Source: Metallyticus violacea | Taxonomy: Eukaryota > Arthropoda > Insecta > Mantodea > Metallyticidae | Assembly (NCBI GenBank): GCA_030762175.1 | Contig: CM060833.1 | Coordinates: forward strand, 1,118,501 to 1,182,500 | Length of the DNA stretch: 64,000 nucleotides | Direction of reading: 5' to 3' | Shown here: positions 46,899 to 57,769 of the stretch, in pieces | Position numbering within the stretch: the stretch's first letter is position 1 | Layout: each line of letters begins with the position of its first letter | Notes under the pieces: generated by a model | Told to the model about the DNA's origin: nothing | The model's input: the letters and a program-made list of their open reading frames with translations, nothing else | Databases searched by the model: none | Position numbers and translations under genes: made by a program

Positions 46899-47111
46899 GT
46901 TTACGGAATGTCGGAATCCACACAGTGAAACTTTTGTTAATCTTATTTTGATTTAAAGTAAACACTAAAAATCGTGTTGTCACATTAAAACTCTCTTTAA
47001 GTTTCACAAACATAGTATATTTGTATGTACTATATGTATGTTTGTGAAACTTAAAGAGAGTTTTAATGTGACGACATGATTTTTAGTGTTTACTTTAAAT
47101 CAAAATAAGAT
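46899..47111. mobile_element. Fold-back insertion in SIRT4 intron
   Basis: A 12 bp direct repeat TGAGTGCAATAT flanks it (46887-46898 and 47112-47123). A one-sided left tail is followed by arms of about 78 bp (ATTTTGATTTAAAGTAAACA and its complement) around a short TA-rich loop. It lies 186 bp upstream of the exon 2 acceptor. No hammerhead was seen. Confidence 0.8.
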
Positions 47112-47297
47112 TGAGTGCAATATTCCCAGCTTGTGCTCACTTTTAACTTTTTGTTCATTAATTTAGACCAACAAATATTTTAGTACTTAGTACTTTTACA
47201 TATCTAATGCATCATTCATGCACAGGGAAATTACACATTAATCTGCCAATGTAGTTAATTTAAAAGCAAAAAAAAAGTAAAACTTTGTACTTTGCAG

Positions 47298-47612
47298 GAA
47301 CAAGTGGAAGGTTTTCAGGTACCATCATGTAGCAACTGCGGAGGTATTCTGAAGCCAAACATTGTCTTTTTTGGAGACAATGTGCCTCATGTTAGAGTTG
47401 AAGCTGTGAGACAAGAAGTGAAGGATTGTGATGCAGTGATGGTGCTGGGCTCTACACTGACAGTGTTCTCCAGCTATCGGATAATTCTGCAAGCAAAAGA
47501 ACTCAACAGAAGAATTGCCATCATCAATATAGGCCCCACTCGAGCAGACAAACTTGCTCACCTTAAAGTGGATGCTAAATGTGGTGACATTGTTCCTAAG
47601 TTATGTATTTGA
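47298..47612 (+). CDS. SIRT4: SIRT4, coding exon 2 (residues 195-298)
   Basis: It completes the sirtuin: second zinc pair C205-x2-C208 (PSCSNCGG), KPNIVFFGDNVP (213-224), GSTLTVFSSYR (245-255; the usual GSSL with one change), the NAD-contacting NIGPTRAD (271-278), and the end CGDIVPKLCI then TGA at 47610. The acceptor TTTGCAG ends at 47297. The poly(A) signal starts 8 bp past the stop. Frame and all core residues are intact, so the gene is probably functional. Confidence 0.95.
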   Translation, partial: EQVEGFQVPSCSNCGGILKPNIVFFGDNVPHVRVEAVRQEVKDCDAVMVLGSTLTVFSSYRIILQAKELNRRIAIINIGPTRADKLAHLKVDAKCGDIVPKLCI

Positions 47613-47620
47613 TAATTGTA

Positions 47621-47626
47621 AATAAA
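47621..47626 (+). terminator. poly(A) signal of SIRT4
   Basis: AATAAA immediately after the stop codon implies an unusually short 3' untranslated region, unless later signals are used. Confidence 0.6.
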
Positions 47627-48002
47627 ATACAGATTGAGAAAATGTCTTTAGTAACCCAATTTGTCCTTTTCAGTCCTGAGGATTTATAGATAAAGGAAAA
47701 TTTCCCTGTAATTCATTTTGGACATAAGAAAAAATAGTAGAATTCATGAAAAAACAAAAGTTGAATTTATTTTTGCTATTTCGGGAAAAGTTAGGACCCA
47801 CACTATAAAAAAATCCATACATTCAGTATGTTTTAAACCAATTATATTATTATTTATACCACTACTCAAAAGTGCAATATAACTGAAAATACAAAAAGAT
47901 TTTTATATCTCCATATTCTACATGTCAATCGGAGAACTGCAGAGATGCTTATAAATGTACATGCAGCTATTGCATACCTAATGGTCATAATCATAAGCAT
48001 CT

Positions 48003-48085
48003 GGTGGAGTAGTGGTGGCTGAGGGGTTTAGAAGGCATTGCTCTTCTGCATAAGCTCCTGGGTTCAAATTCCACACAGCATTTTA
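48003..48085 (+). mobile_element. tRNA-like sequence, probably a SINE head
   Basis: GTGGTGGCTGAGGGGTTTAG resembles a class II tRNA A-box, and GGGTTCAAATTCCACAC a B-box, 40 bases apart. It is followed by a T-rich tract. No acceptor stem closes, so it is unlikely to be a working tRNA gene. Confidence 0.4.
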
Positions 48086-48670
48086 GTTTTATTTTTTTTA
48101 TTATTGGTTTTATAAGTGTATATGTAGAACATCATGTTGCCCTAATATATTTTAACATATAATTCGAGTTTTATTACATTACCTATGCACACACAAAAAT
48201 GTTATCACAAACTAATGTATTCTTTTTAAAGAACTAAAATAGATAAATGGAAATATTTGTCTTCTAAAGTGAAAACATACAGAAATAAACACAAATTAAT
48301 ATTGGGTGTATGACCCCCCAGCATGTATAACTACCATCAATCTTCGGGGTGCAGTTGATATCAGATTTCTACAGTAGTGTGGATGGGAGACTACAGCATT
48401 CCAGGCTTCTTGAATTTGTGTCCATAAGCTTTTTGCCCTTCTTGCATGTGAAGCATATTGCATTTAGATAGAACAAATAGTGAAGGGAATATAATATTCA
48501 TTAATTCATTAATATATAATATGATGACGTTAAATCTTGCTATGTATAGAAAACAATATTACAAAACTAGTTTTGAATTGCGGGAATTTTCACAGTGAAA
48601 TATAGTATAACATAACAAATTATTATTGAGGAAATCACTCAAATTTCACTAATTTAGTTCCACTTACTTG

Positions 48671-48704
48671 GACATGTTTCAAAGGTGGTTGCCTTCATCG
48701 TCAG
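48671..48704 (-). ncRNA. hammerhead ribozyme motif (inverted arm)
   Basis: Minus strand: CTGACGA (48698-48704), stem II AAGG pairing CCTT, GAAA (48677-48680), self-complementary stem III ACATGT and C. Confidence 0.7.
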
Positions 48705-49249
48705 CATGATACCAATGTCCACTTCCCCGCGTGGTATTCAGATGTCGCTCTGTAGATTTTATGAACTTTGTGATAAGGTTACTATTGTTTGGGAGATCAA
48801 AATTAACCAAATTTTCTTTAATTTATTTATAAATATATTTTCTCACACTGTCAATTCTATTGGTTTTTGAAGAGCTTTTAAGAGTTTTGGTAGCTTTTGG
48901 AATTCGTGGTTCTTTTGCCAGAAATGGTCTGCTATTGCTGATTTTTCCATGTGTTTATATTTTACATGTCTCATGTGCTCCTTAAACCGTATGGAGATAT
49001 TTCTTTTTGTTTTGCCTATATATTTCATATTGCAATCTTTGTCTACTTTTAAGTAGGGCCATTTACAGGACGTAGCGTCATTTACAGTAGGGCTGACAAA
49101 GGAAACAAAATTGTGATAATCAGACAGTTTATGAAAACAGTATGTACAATTTACTAACCAGCCAAGATTATGAAAAAATGCAAACAGATGCTACACAAAA
49201 ATATATCATTGCAGTAAAAAACTATTAATAGAAGTAACAATTCTGAGTG

Positions 49250-50778
49250 AAGAAGAAAAAAAGATCATACCTGACAACCCTACAACACCTAGAATCTATG
49301 GCCTACCAAAAATACATAAACCGAACAACAAAATGAGACCTATTGTAGATACAATAAATTCATCCACATACAATTTAGTCAATTGCCTTTTAAAAAAATT
49401 TAATACTTTGCCGAAATACAAAAGCCAAAACATAAAGAACTCATCAGAACTAAGAGATAAAATTAGACATGTGAAATTGGAAAATAGGGATCTACTAGTT
49501 TCGTATGATGTGGTCTCTATGTTTCGTAGTATCCCCAAAGAAAATCTGTTAACGGTCATACAGAAATGGCTAACCTCAATAAACCTACCTAGAGAAGCAA
49601 TAGAACAATATGTGAACCTCACCAAAATTTGCATCAACCAAACCTACTTCACATTCGGAGGCAACAGTTATACACAAAATAAGGGTCTAGCAATGGGAAA
49701 CCCACTATCACCATTCTTAGCAAATATCTACATGAGTTTTTTGGAAATAAAATTAATTGAGGCTTTTCCATATATATACAAATGTTGGTACCGTTATGTT
49801 GATGATGTCTTTGCAATAGTAAATGAAAAATGGAAAGAGGATGCAATAAAACTGCTCAACCTGCAAGACAGCAGTGTTAAATTTACAATGTAATTGGAAA
49901 ACAACACGATTCTTCCTTTCTTGGATATAAAAATTATAAAAAATGACAATATACTGGAATTTGGCATATTCAGATAAGATACCCACGCAGATAATTACAT
50001 AAAAAACAACAGCCTCAACCCAATACAACATAAACATGCCATAATCAATAGCCTCCCATTCAGATTAACAAACCTTCCAATAAGCAAGACAGAATACAAA
50101 TTGGAGTACCAAAAAATCAAAGAGATAGCACAGAAAAATGGTTACACAACAGATCTGGTCAACAAGAAAATAGAAAAATTCAAAAAGAAAAAATGAATAA
50201 AAGATATCACCACACTAAAAGGATACAAAGCGGATCATATATATATGAAATTTACATTCCACTCATGGGCACACCAAAAATTCCAAAAATTTTTTAAAGA
50301 GGCAAACATCATTTTGGCTCCAGTAAACAAATGTAGTTTAAAAAATCTCCTAAAAACGAACACAAAAGACAAAATTCCTCCAGAAAAACAATCAGGCATT
50401 TATGAAATTGCTTACAAAGATTGCAATATGAAATGTATAGGCAAAACAAAAAGAAATATCTCCATACGGTTTAAGGAGCACATGAGACATGTAAAATATA
50501 AACACATGGAAAAATCAGCAATAGCAGACCATTTCTGGCAAAAGAACCACGAATTCCAAAAGCTACCAAAACTCTTAAAAGCTCTTCAAAAACCAATAGA
50601 ATTGACAGTGTGGGAAAATATATTTATAAATAAAAACAAAGAAAATTTGGTTAATTTTGATCTCCCAAACAATAGTAACCTTATCACAAAGTTCATAAAA
50701 TCTATGGAGCGACATCTGAATACCACGCGGGGAAGTGAATATTGGGATTATGCTGACGATGAAGGCAACCGCCTTTGA
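49250..50778 (+). pseudogene. Penelope-like polymerase (RT plus GIY-YIG), three stops
   Basis: One continuous frame has only a few nonsense codons (TAA 49891, TAA near 49975, TGA near 50195). Order: RIYGLPKIHKPNNKMRPIVD (49290), SYDVVSMFRSIPKENLLTVI, GLAMGNPLSPFLANIYMSFL (49685), the active-site YVDDVFAIV (about 49795), then SGIYEIAYKDCNMKCIGKTK (50392) with the GIY and IG halves of the nuclease motif, and SAIADHFWQKNHEF with the C-terminal WENIFINKNKENLVNFDLPN. The polymerase copies RNA at a nicked target and the nuclease makes the nick. This copy is probably dead. Confidence 0.88.
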
Positions 50779-50787
50779 AACATGTCC
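50753..50787 (+). ncRNA. hammerhead ribozyme motif (forward arm)
   Basis: CTGACGA (50753-50759), stem II AAGGC/GCCTT with an AACC loop, GAAA (50777-50780), self-complementary stem III ACATGT and the cleavage triplet GTC. It overlaps the end of the polymerase frame (its stop is TGA at 50776), so the coding end and ribozyme share bases. Confidence 0.75.
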
Positions 50788-51782
50788 AAGTAAGTGGAAC
50801 TAAATTAGTGAAATTTGAGTGATTTCCTCAATAATAATTTGTTATATTACAAAACTAATTTGTCATAATATATTACAAAGGTTTATTAAAGAAAAGTGCT
50901 TCATGGCGAGAGGCAAATCTGTGCTCTTAACCACAACATTAATGCATACTCTGTCACAGAGCTAACAGAACACACTTACTAGTCAGCATCTTTAGTACAT
51001 GCCATACAATACAACTGCTGCAGTGGCTACACAGCTTTGCTGGATATCTTGTGAACTGCACACTGTAATGAGTAGTACTTAGAAGAACTTTGCTTTCAAG
51101 AGATCACTCATTTTTTTTTTTTTGTCACCAGGGATACATACCAAAAGCCTATCTAAACTTTTAGGAATTCCTAAAATATCAAAATAAAAAGGTTTAGAGG
51201 TAATAATTTAGGAGCTCCTAGCAATAATTGCAAACTATAAAGCAATACCTGAAATGCTATTTGGAACATATATAGTGAAGCAAATCATATAATTAAGATC
51301 ATTGTATGATTGAGTCGAACTACATATACTTATTGGCTCCATTTACTTGTTTGAATGTAGTACATGTTTTGCAGACCATGTGTGCTTTGCCAGCTAACCA
51401 TCGACTGCTGAATAATTTGTTATGCTTTGGTGATATATATTCTGCTCTGGTGGAGGTGTGATGAACTTAAAGTTAATTTTTTTATCCCAAGAAGTGTTGA
51501 AGTTCATTAATCATCTCTGTATTTATAATTATAGATTTTCTCTCATGTACTCTGTAGGTTCCTGTACTGATTTTAATAATTTTGCTTTTTTCACTACGTT
51601 GTGGTTTTCTGTCCAGAAATGAGATGCATGACATAGTGCAAAAAGTAACATTATTAAAGTCAGTACAGGAACCTATAGAGTTAGCAACATGGGGAAAAAA
51701 TTTTCATTTATAAATACAGAGAGAGATTAATGAACTTCAACACTTCCAGGGATAAAAACATAAAGTTTAATTTCATCACACC

Positions 51783-54700
51783 GGGGGAAAGTAGCCTGCC
51801 TCCACATGGTGTCCCCTGGGTAATGCAAAATAGGCTACAACATTGTGCAGAAGTTAGCCAATATAATGCGGGAGAAAAGAGAGAGAAAAAAAAACCAGTA
51901 CTTTTTAGTACTTTAACTTGGAATGCTTGTGGATTCACCAAAAGTATAGCAAAAAAGCAATTCTTTGGTGAAATGATTAGGAAATATGACATAGATGTTT
52001 TTGGCATCTTAGAAGCAAACTGTACCGATGACGATATTAAGTACTGTAAATATACAAACTATCATCTTTATCATCTGAATAAAAGAAGACAAGTAGCTTG
52101 TAGTATAATTGTTGGAGTCAAAGCAAAATTAAGTTCTAAATTTAAAATAAAGAAATGAAGGAGCAAGATAAATCAGAAATTACACAATTAAATGTACGTA
52201 AAAATGGAAAAAATACACAGTTTACAGCCCACCTGGCAATCAGAATCTAAATATAGAGATAATAGAACCACAGAAGAAAACATTTATCTTGGGAGATTTT
52301 AATGCACACTCAAGACAATGGGGCTATAAAGATGTAGACCCAGCTGGAAAGTTATTACAGAATTTCATAAATACCAAACAGGTACAGCATATATATCAGG
52401 ATACAGATCCTAATACATACTTGCATTATACAGGAAATTCCACTAATCCAGATCTCACAATACTATCTGAAGACCTACATAGTAGCACAAGAAGATTAGT
52501 TACTGAAGACGGAGGAGGTGGACATAGAGCTATAATCACAATCACGGACTCTAAGAAACATAGTCCAAATATTAAAAAACAATATACCTGGAATTTTAAA
52601 AAAGCTAACTGGACTAAATATAAAAAAAATATCAAAAGTGAAGTACAAGGATTAGATTTAACAAAGAACGTAAATCAAGTGATTAAGGAATTTAATGACA
52701 TAATGTTAAAATCAGCAAAGACAAACATCCAAGAGGAAAACCAAAAAAATATAAACCTTTTTGGAACAAAAAATTAGAAACACTAAAAGCAGAAAGAAAT
52801 AGTGCTACAGATTTAGCACAAAACAATAAAAATAGGGAAATGTAATAGAATGGAGAAAAAAGATGTGATCTACAGACGAGAATTAATCGTATCCAAACGA
52901 CAATGCTATGATAAATTCTTAACCGGGTTGGACTATAGAACCAATAGTACCAAAATATACAAGCACATTAATAATGTTAGCGTAAAGTACGACAATAGTA
53001 ATAAAAGTGTATATATATATATATATATATTAAAAAAGGTAATAAAGACATATGCAATAACAAAGATATAGCTAATGAATTTAACCAACATATAAGATAG
53101 TTAATACACTAGGAAAACACCTGACAAAAGATAATAGAATATTACAAAAATCCAACACGATAGAAATAGAAAAAATGCAAACAGTATCTCTGGATTCGAA
53201 GTTCCAATTGGAGGAATTAGAACAGGCAGTGAAAACACTAAAAATAAAAAGCAACCAGGACCAGACCTTATACATCTGGAGTACATTAAGAATCTTGGAA
53301 TAAGAGCAAAAAAGATATTATTGGAAATTGTTAATAAAATATGATTTGAACAAGAGAATATGCCATCAAGCTGGTGCAAAGCATTAGTAATACTGATTTT
53401 AAAACCAGGAAAAACTACAAACAAAACAAAACATTACAGACCTTTATCATTGACCTCAATTCTGGCAAAAATAGATAAAATGGTAGTTAATACATTAATA
53501 TATTACCTTGAAACAAACAACTTATTAACAGACAAACAGGCTGGATTTAGAAGGCAATATTCAACATTTCACCAAATGTCAAGATTAATAGAGGATGTGA
53601 AAAGTAAACTAGCAAACAATATGTCAGTAGCTGCAGTATTCATAGATTTTCAAACAGCATTTGATCTAGTATGGAAAGAGATGTTAATTAAAAAATTAAT
53701 ACAAATGAATTGCCCAAAAAATATAATTAGATGCTATAGAAGATTCCTTCAGCAAAGATGGATTGCAGTTAAATGGAAGAATACATTATCCAAATACACC
53801 TAACTCAAAACCGGAGTGACACAGGGTGCAGTATCCAGTTCGTTATTATTTAATATATATATTAACGATATGCCAAAGACTATAAAACAAACCGGAACAA
53901 ACAGTGCAATGTATGTAGATGATGTAGTTATATGGTCAACTGAAAAAAATGATAAGAATGTATATATCAGACTAGAAGAAAAAATAAAAAATGTCTTAGA
54001 CAAACTAGCAAATTGGGCAAATTAAATAATATGACCATTAATGCAGCCAAAACTAAATATCAAGTCTACACTATGAAACACTTTGATGAAAGGGAAAAAA
54101 AATTAAAACTTGACATTAACGGAAGTCAAATAGAATATGCAGAAGAAATCAAATATTTGGGAATAGCACTGGACAGGAAATTAAAAATGAAAGACCATGT
54201 ACAAAATATCACACAAAAAGCCATAAAACGAAGTAACATATTGAAAAGATTAGCTGGATCTAAATGGGGCAGCTCAATGGAAGTTTTAAATAAAATATAT
54301 AATAGATATATAAAACCAGTACTAAAACATGGATGTGAGCTACTATTAACAGCAACAGAAGAAAAAATTAATAAGATTGAGAAATGCCAAAATCAATGTT
54401 TAAGTCTGATAACAGGTGCCGTAAAAACAACAGCAATAAATGCACTTCTGGCCGGAACGAATAATAATCCAATGAAAACCAGCATTGAAACACAAGCAGC
54501 ACAGTTATACATAAAATTAAAAACAAACCCAAGTAAACATCAATGGTTTCATCAACTACCAAAGAACACAAACTAAAAACACAAATCACAAATAAAGCTT
54601 ACTTAGAAAAGAATTATAATTATTTAAACCTGGCAGAGAAGTACATCCCATATCCCTCAAGAGCTAATCCAATGGATTATATTAAGATAGTGACAGATAA

Positions 54701-55608
54701 AAAAACTGACAGAACAATTAAATAAACAAGAAGACCTAACAGAGGTATGCAGAACTATAGCACTTGAACATTTACACATCCAATTCCCTGAAACAGAGCG
54801 GCTTAGAATTTACACAGATGGATCTGCAGACAAACAGAGAAATAATGTTGGAGGTGGTATATATTGTAAATATTTCTCGCTTTATTTCACACTGCCTAGA
54901 CAATCCACAAGTTATGAGGGTGAAATGGTGGCAATATAATGAGCGATGGAACAGATATACCACAGGACTGATATAAAAGAAAATAAAGTAGTGATTCTTA
55001 CAGACTCAGCTTCTGCTATACAAGCTATAGAACGATATGATAGTTCATATGAATCTTACAATGTAAGGGACATGAGATCTTATTATAGATTACTCCAAAC
55101 AAAATTTCAACAAATAATACTACTGTGGATATCAGCACATGTGGCAGTGATAGGTAACGAGATTGCAGATTTTCTGGCCAAAAAGGGAGCATTGCTATAT
55201 TCAAAACCAATAAAGCCCTGTGGATTAAATGTAAAATTAAAAAATTTCAAAACGATCATAGAACAAAAAGATCAACATAATATTCAAGTGGAAATATCTA
55301 ATAAAAATTATTCTAATATAAAAGATACAGTACAAAAAATAAAAAATCTATCAAGGAAGGAAGCAGTTGCTCATTTTAGACTGGCCACTGGACATGGTTG
55401 TCTGGTGGAACATCTACACAGATTTGGTTTTATGAATGATAACACATGTAAGATCTGCAATACTGACAAGATTCTAAACGGAGAACATCTATTGGAATGC
55501 ACAGAACTGAGGAAAGCTGCACCTGACGGGAAAATACACAAATTATATTGGCTGGCCAGGGAAAAATTGATGGATCAAAATCCTGCACATTAGATTAACA
55601 ACAACAAC
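51783..55608 (+). mobile_element. RNase H-bearing LINE, 3.8 kb, with target duplication
   Basis: A 13 bp direct repeat ATTTCATCACACC flanks it (51770-51782 and 55609-55621). It begins GGGGGAAAGTAGCCTGCC and ends in ATTAACAACAACAAC, a short simple-repeat tail like that of I-type LINEs. It encodes endonuclease, reverse transcriptase, RNase H and a terminal Cys/His knuckle. There is no ORF1, so it is 5'-truncated or of a type without one. Confidence 0.9.
51895..55593 (+). pseudogene. LINE ORF2-type polyprotein (broken)
   Basis: Domains in order: apurinic-type endonuclease (TLTWNACGFTKSIAKKQF at 51910; GDFNAHSRQWG at 52291; GGGGHRAII near 52515). Reverse transcriptase (WCKALVILILKPGK, HYRPLSLTSILAK at 53430, DKQAGFRRQYST, FIDFQTAFDLVW, active-site YVDDVVIW at 53915). 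Thumb region (EIKYLGIALDRKLKMKDHV). RNase H (YTDGSADKQRNN near 54815, LTDSASAIQAIER at 54997, WISAHVAVIGNEIADFLAKK at 55125). The C-terminal knuckle is CKICN...EHLLEC near 55450-55500. Frames change near 52150, 52780, 53100-53340, 53805, 54020 and 54580-54940. Clade: I/LOA-like by RNase H. Confidence 0.88.
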
Positions 55609-55812
55609 ATTTCATCACACCTCCAACACAGCAGAATATACATCCCTAAACAAATATCCATCCATCCATAACAAATTATTCAGCAGTCAATGGTTAGCTG
55701 ACAATGCAGACAATGGTCTGTGAAACATGTACTATATTTAAACAAGTAAGTGGAGCCAATAAGAATGTGTAGTTAGACTCAATCATACAATGATCTTAAT
55801 TATAAAGCAATA

Positions 55813-56136
55813 ATATGTAATTAAAATTGGAAAAAAAGCACATTATTTCAGTATGATAAGCAGTAAAATAAAAAAAAATGAACAATACATTAAATAATTA
55901 AAGATACTTAATTTTTAGCTATGTAAACTGTAATTCACCTTTGATAAGCGTGTGAATCAAATTTATAATAAAATTAGTGAAGGGTATTTCTTCAAGCAGT
56001 TATCAAAATATCTGAGCAGTGAAATACCAAACATTACTTATTATAGAATTATCTGTCCACATTGAGAACATGATTTAGAAATCTGGGGCAAACAAGTTAA
56101 AAATTTATATTTCTAAATGACTAGTAGAGCCAGCGA
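55813..56136. other. no recognised feature
   Basis: AT-rich sequence between the PLE and a SINE B. Confidence 0.35.
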
Positions 56137-56148
56137 TTGTCATAGGAT

Positions 56149-56439
56149 TTTTTTTTTGAATAGTGTTTAATGCCCGTTTTTACTACTGAGGCACCACAGG
56201 CGGTGGACACTGATGATACATGAAATGAAATGATATATTGGGAAAGGATTTTTTTTTTTAAAGGAAGGAAGCATTCCTGGTCTAAGTTTAGGTACCTCCC
56301 CGGCATTTGCCAGTTATGAAGACTGAGGAAAACCTGGAAAAAAACCCCAGTCAGGGAGGACGATCCTGGCGGGATTCGAACCGCAGACCTCCCGCTCACG
56401 AGTCCATGCCTTAACGACCTCGGCCACCCGTGGCGGTTT
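56149..56439 (-). mobile_element. SINE B, complete reference copy
   Basis: A 12 bp direct repeat TTGTCATAGGAT flanks it (56137-56148 and 56440-56451). The head on the minus strand begins near CCGCCACGGGTGGCCGAGG and includes GGTTCGAATCCCGCC (B-box). The tail is GGGCATTAAACACTATTC and an A-run. It is the best-preserved copy of the family. Confidence 0.92.
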
Positions 56440-57329
56440 TTGTCATAGGATGAGATTGAAAAAATTATTTAAGTACAGCTCCCTGCTATCAAGGAAAAGT
56501 TATTTAACAAAGTTGCTTAGTACAAATCTTTACAAATGTTAATAAATTTAAAAACTTTTGAATGAAAATTAATTAATTTGATTATATTAACAAAGTACAT
56601 GGTCAAATTTTCAGCTGCAAATTATATTCTTTGATAAGTGGGAGGAAAAAAATGTACAACTAGTCTGGTTTATGAGGGATGATATTATTTGGAATTTGAA
56701 GAAACTATGAGAGATATCAGTTTTCAGTGGACAGCACTGGAAAGAGCATATTTTAATTAGCCATAGGGGAAGTTAGCATGAGGGCCCATTATTATAGCTA
56801 CAACAAACGTTAACTGTGGTGATGAGCTTATTGTCTGAATGGAGGTAACTTGAGCATTTTCCACACTCTGCTCCTTCATGTACAAAAGTCTATAATTGCT
56901 TTTTGGAGTTAATATGAGGTACAGGAAAGGAGCAACAGTAGTGAGAGATGAAAACATTGCTCATGTAGAAGCCATAATTAGAATGAGTGATTTACAGTGA
57001 AACAAAAGAGCCTCTAAACATTTATTTACCATAGTTGTCAGGAATATCTTCATGGGAGGAACCTTTGTTGTTATAGTACCCCTTAGCTTTACAGAGGAAC
57101 AAAATATGGCAAGTATGGAACGATGCCAGGTAAAAGTTGCATCCTATGAAGAGAAGATATGAGGGGTATTCTAAAATATCTCAGCCTGACCAAGGAAACA
57201 CAAGATTTAAGAGAAATGATTTTTATTTTATTTTTTCAACATAGTTACCTTATAAATCTTATTAATAATTTATAAATTATTATCATCCTTATATATATAT
57301 ATCATCTATTTTTTAAAAAATAATCAAAA

Positions 57330-57760
57330 AACTTATGTATAACCAACCATCTGGTACCTTTTCTGGAAAAATATTATGTAATTTCACATCCACAATTTGG
57401 TTTTCAGAAAAGCAAAACAACAAATAATGCAATAACTCTTTTTTGGAGAATATCTTAAATGGAAAAGAAATAAAGGAAATGTTCTAGGTCTATTTGTAGA
57501 TCTTGCTAAAGCCTTCAATGTGGTGGACCATGACATTTTGCTAAAAGAAAGGAAAAAAAAAAAAAAAAAAACTGGAAGCTTGTGGTATAAGAGATAGTGT
57601 AAATGAGTTGTTTGCTCTGTATCTTAAATTTAGAACCCAATTTATAGAATTAGATGGAATGCAATCTGCTTCCCTGTTGGCTAAGTTTGGTGTACCACAA
57701 AGCTCAATATTGGGACCAGTTTTATTTATAATCTATATTAATGATCTTCAGCATTAATTT
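57330..57760 (+). pseudogene. LINE reverse transcriptase fragment
   Basis: Across shifting plus frames: FGFQKSKTTNNAITLF-like (57395-57440), a DLAKAFNVVDHDILLK-like block (57498-57545), then GVPQSSILGPVLFIIYINDL-like (57690-57750). These are reverse transcriptase motifs 2 to 4. The catalytic FADD and everything after it are missing. Confidence 0.65.
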
Positions 57761-57769
57761 CATGTGTGG

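Larger units (their letters stand above)
39234..47297 (+). other. SIRT4 intron
   Basis: The intron is 8,064 bp, GTTAAT to TTTGCAG. It holds two LINE fragments, two PLE pieces, SINE A copies and a fold-back insertion 190 bp before the acceptor. The stretches 43625-44215 and 45310-46898 show no recognisable feature. Confidence 0.85.
48570..50844 (+). mobile_element. Penelope-like element, well preserved, fold-back 5' end
   Basis: A 13 bp direct repeat TATTACAAAACTA flanks it (48557-48569 and 50845-50857). The first 470 bp (to about 49041) are an inverted, nearly identical copy of the last 420 bp. A forward body with reverse transcriptase and GIY-YIG nuclease follows. Each arm carries a hammerhead. 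This is the youngest-looking PLE of the window. Confidence 0.9.
51248..55800 (+). mobile_element. Penelope-type fold-back element split by a LINE
   Basis: A 12 bp direct repeat TATAAAGCAATA flanks it (51236-51247 and 55801-55812). The left part (to about 51650) is the inverted terminal region; the forward part occupies about 51651-51782 and 55609-55800. Arms share CATTGTATGATTGAGTC and GCAGAATAT blocks. Both hammerheads are damaged (CTGACAA and CTGGCAA in place of CTGANGA). Confidence 0.85.

Noticed and set aside
48003..48085. A functional tRNA gene
   Set aside because: The A- and B-box resemblance is fair, but the acceptor stem does not close and a T-rich tract follows.
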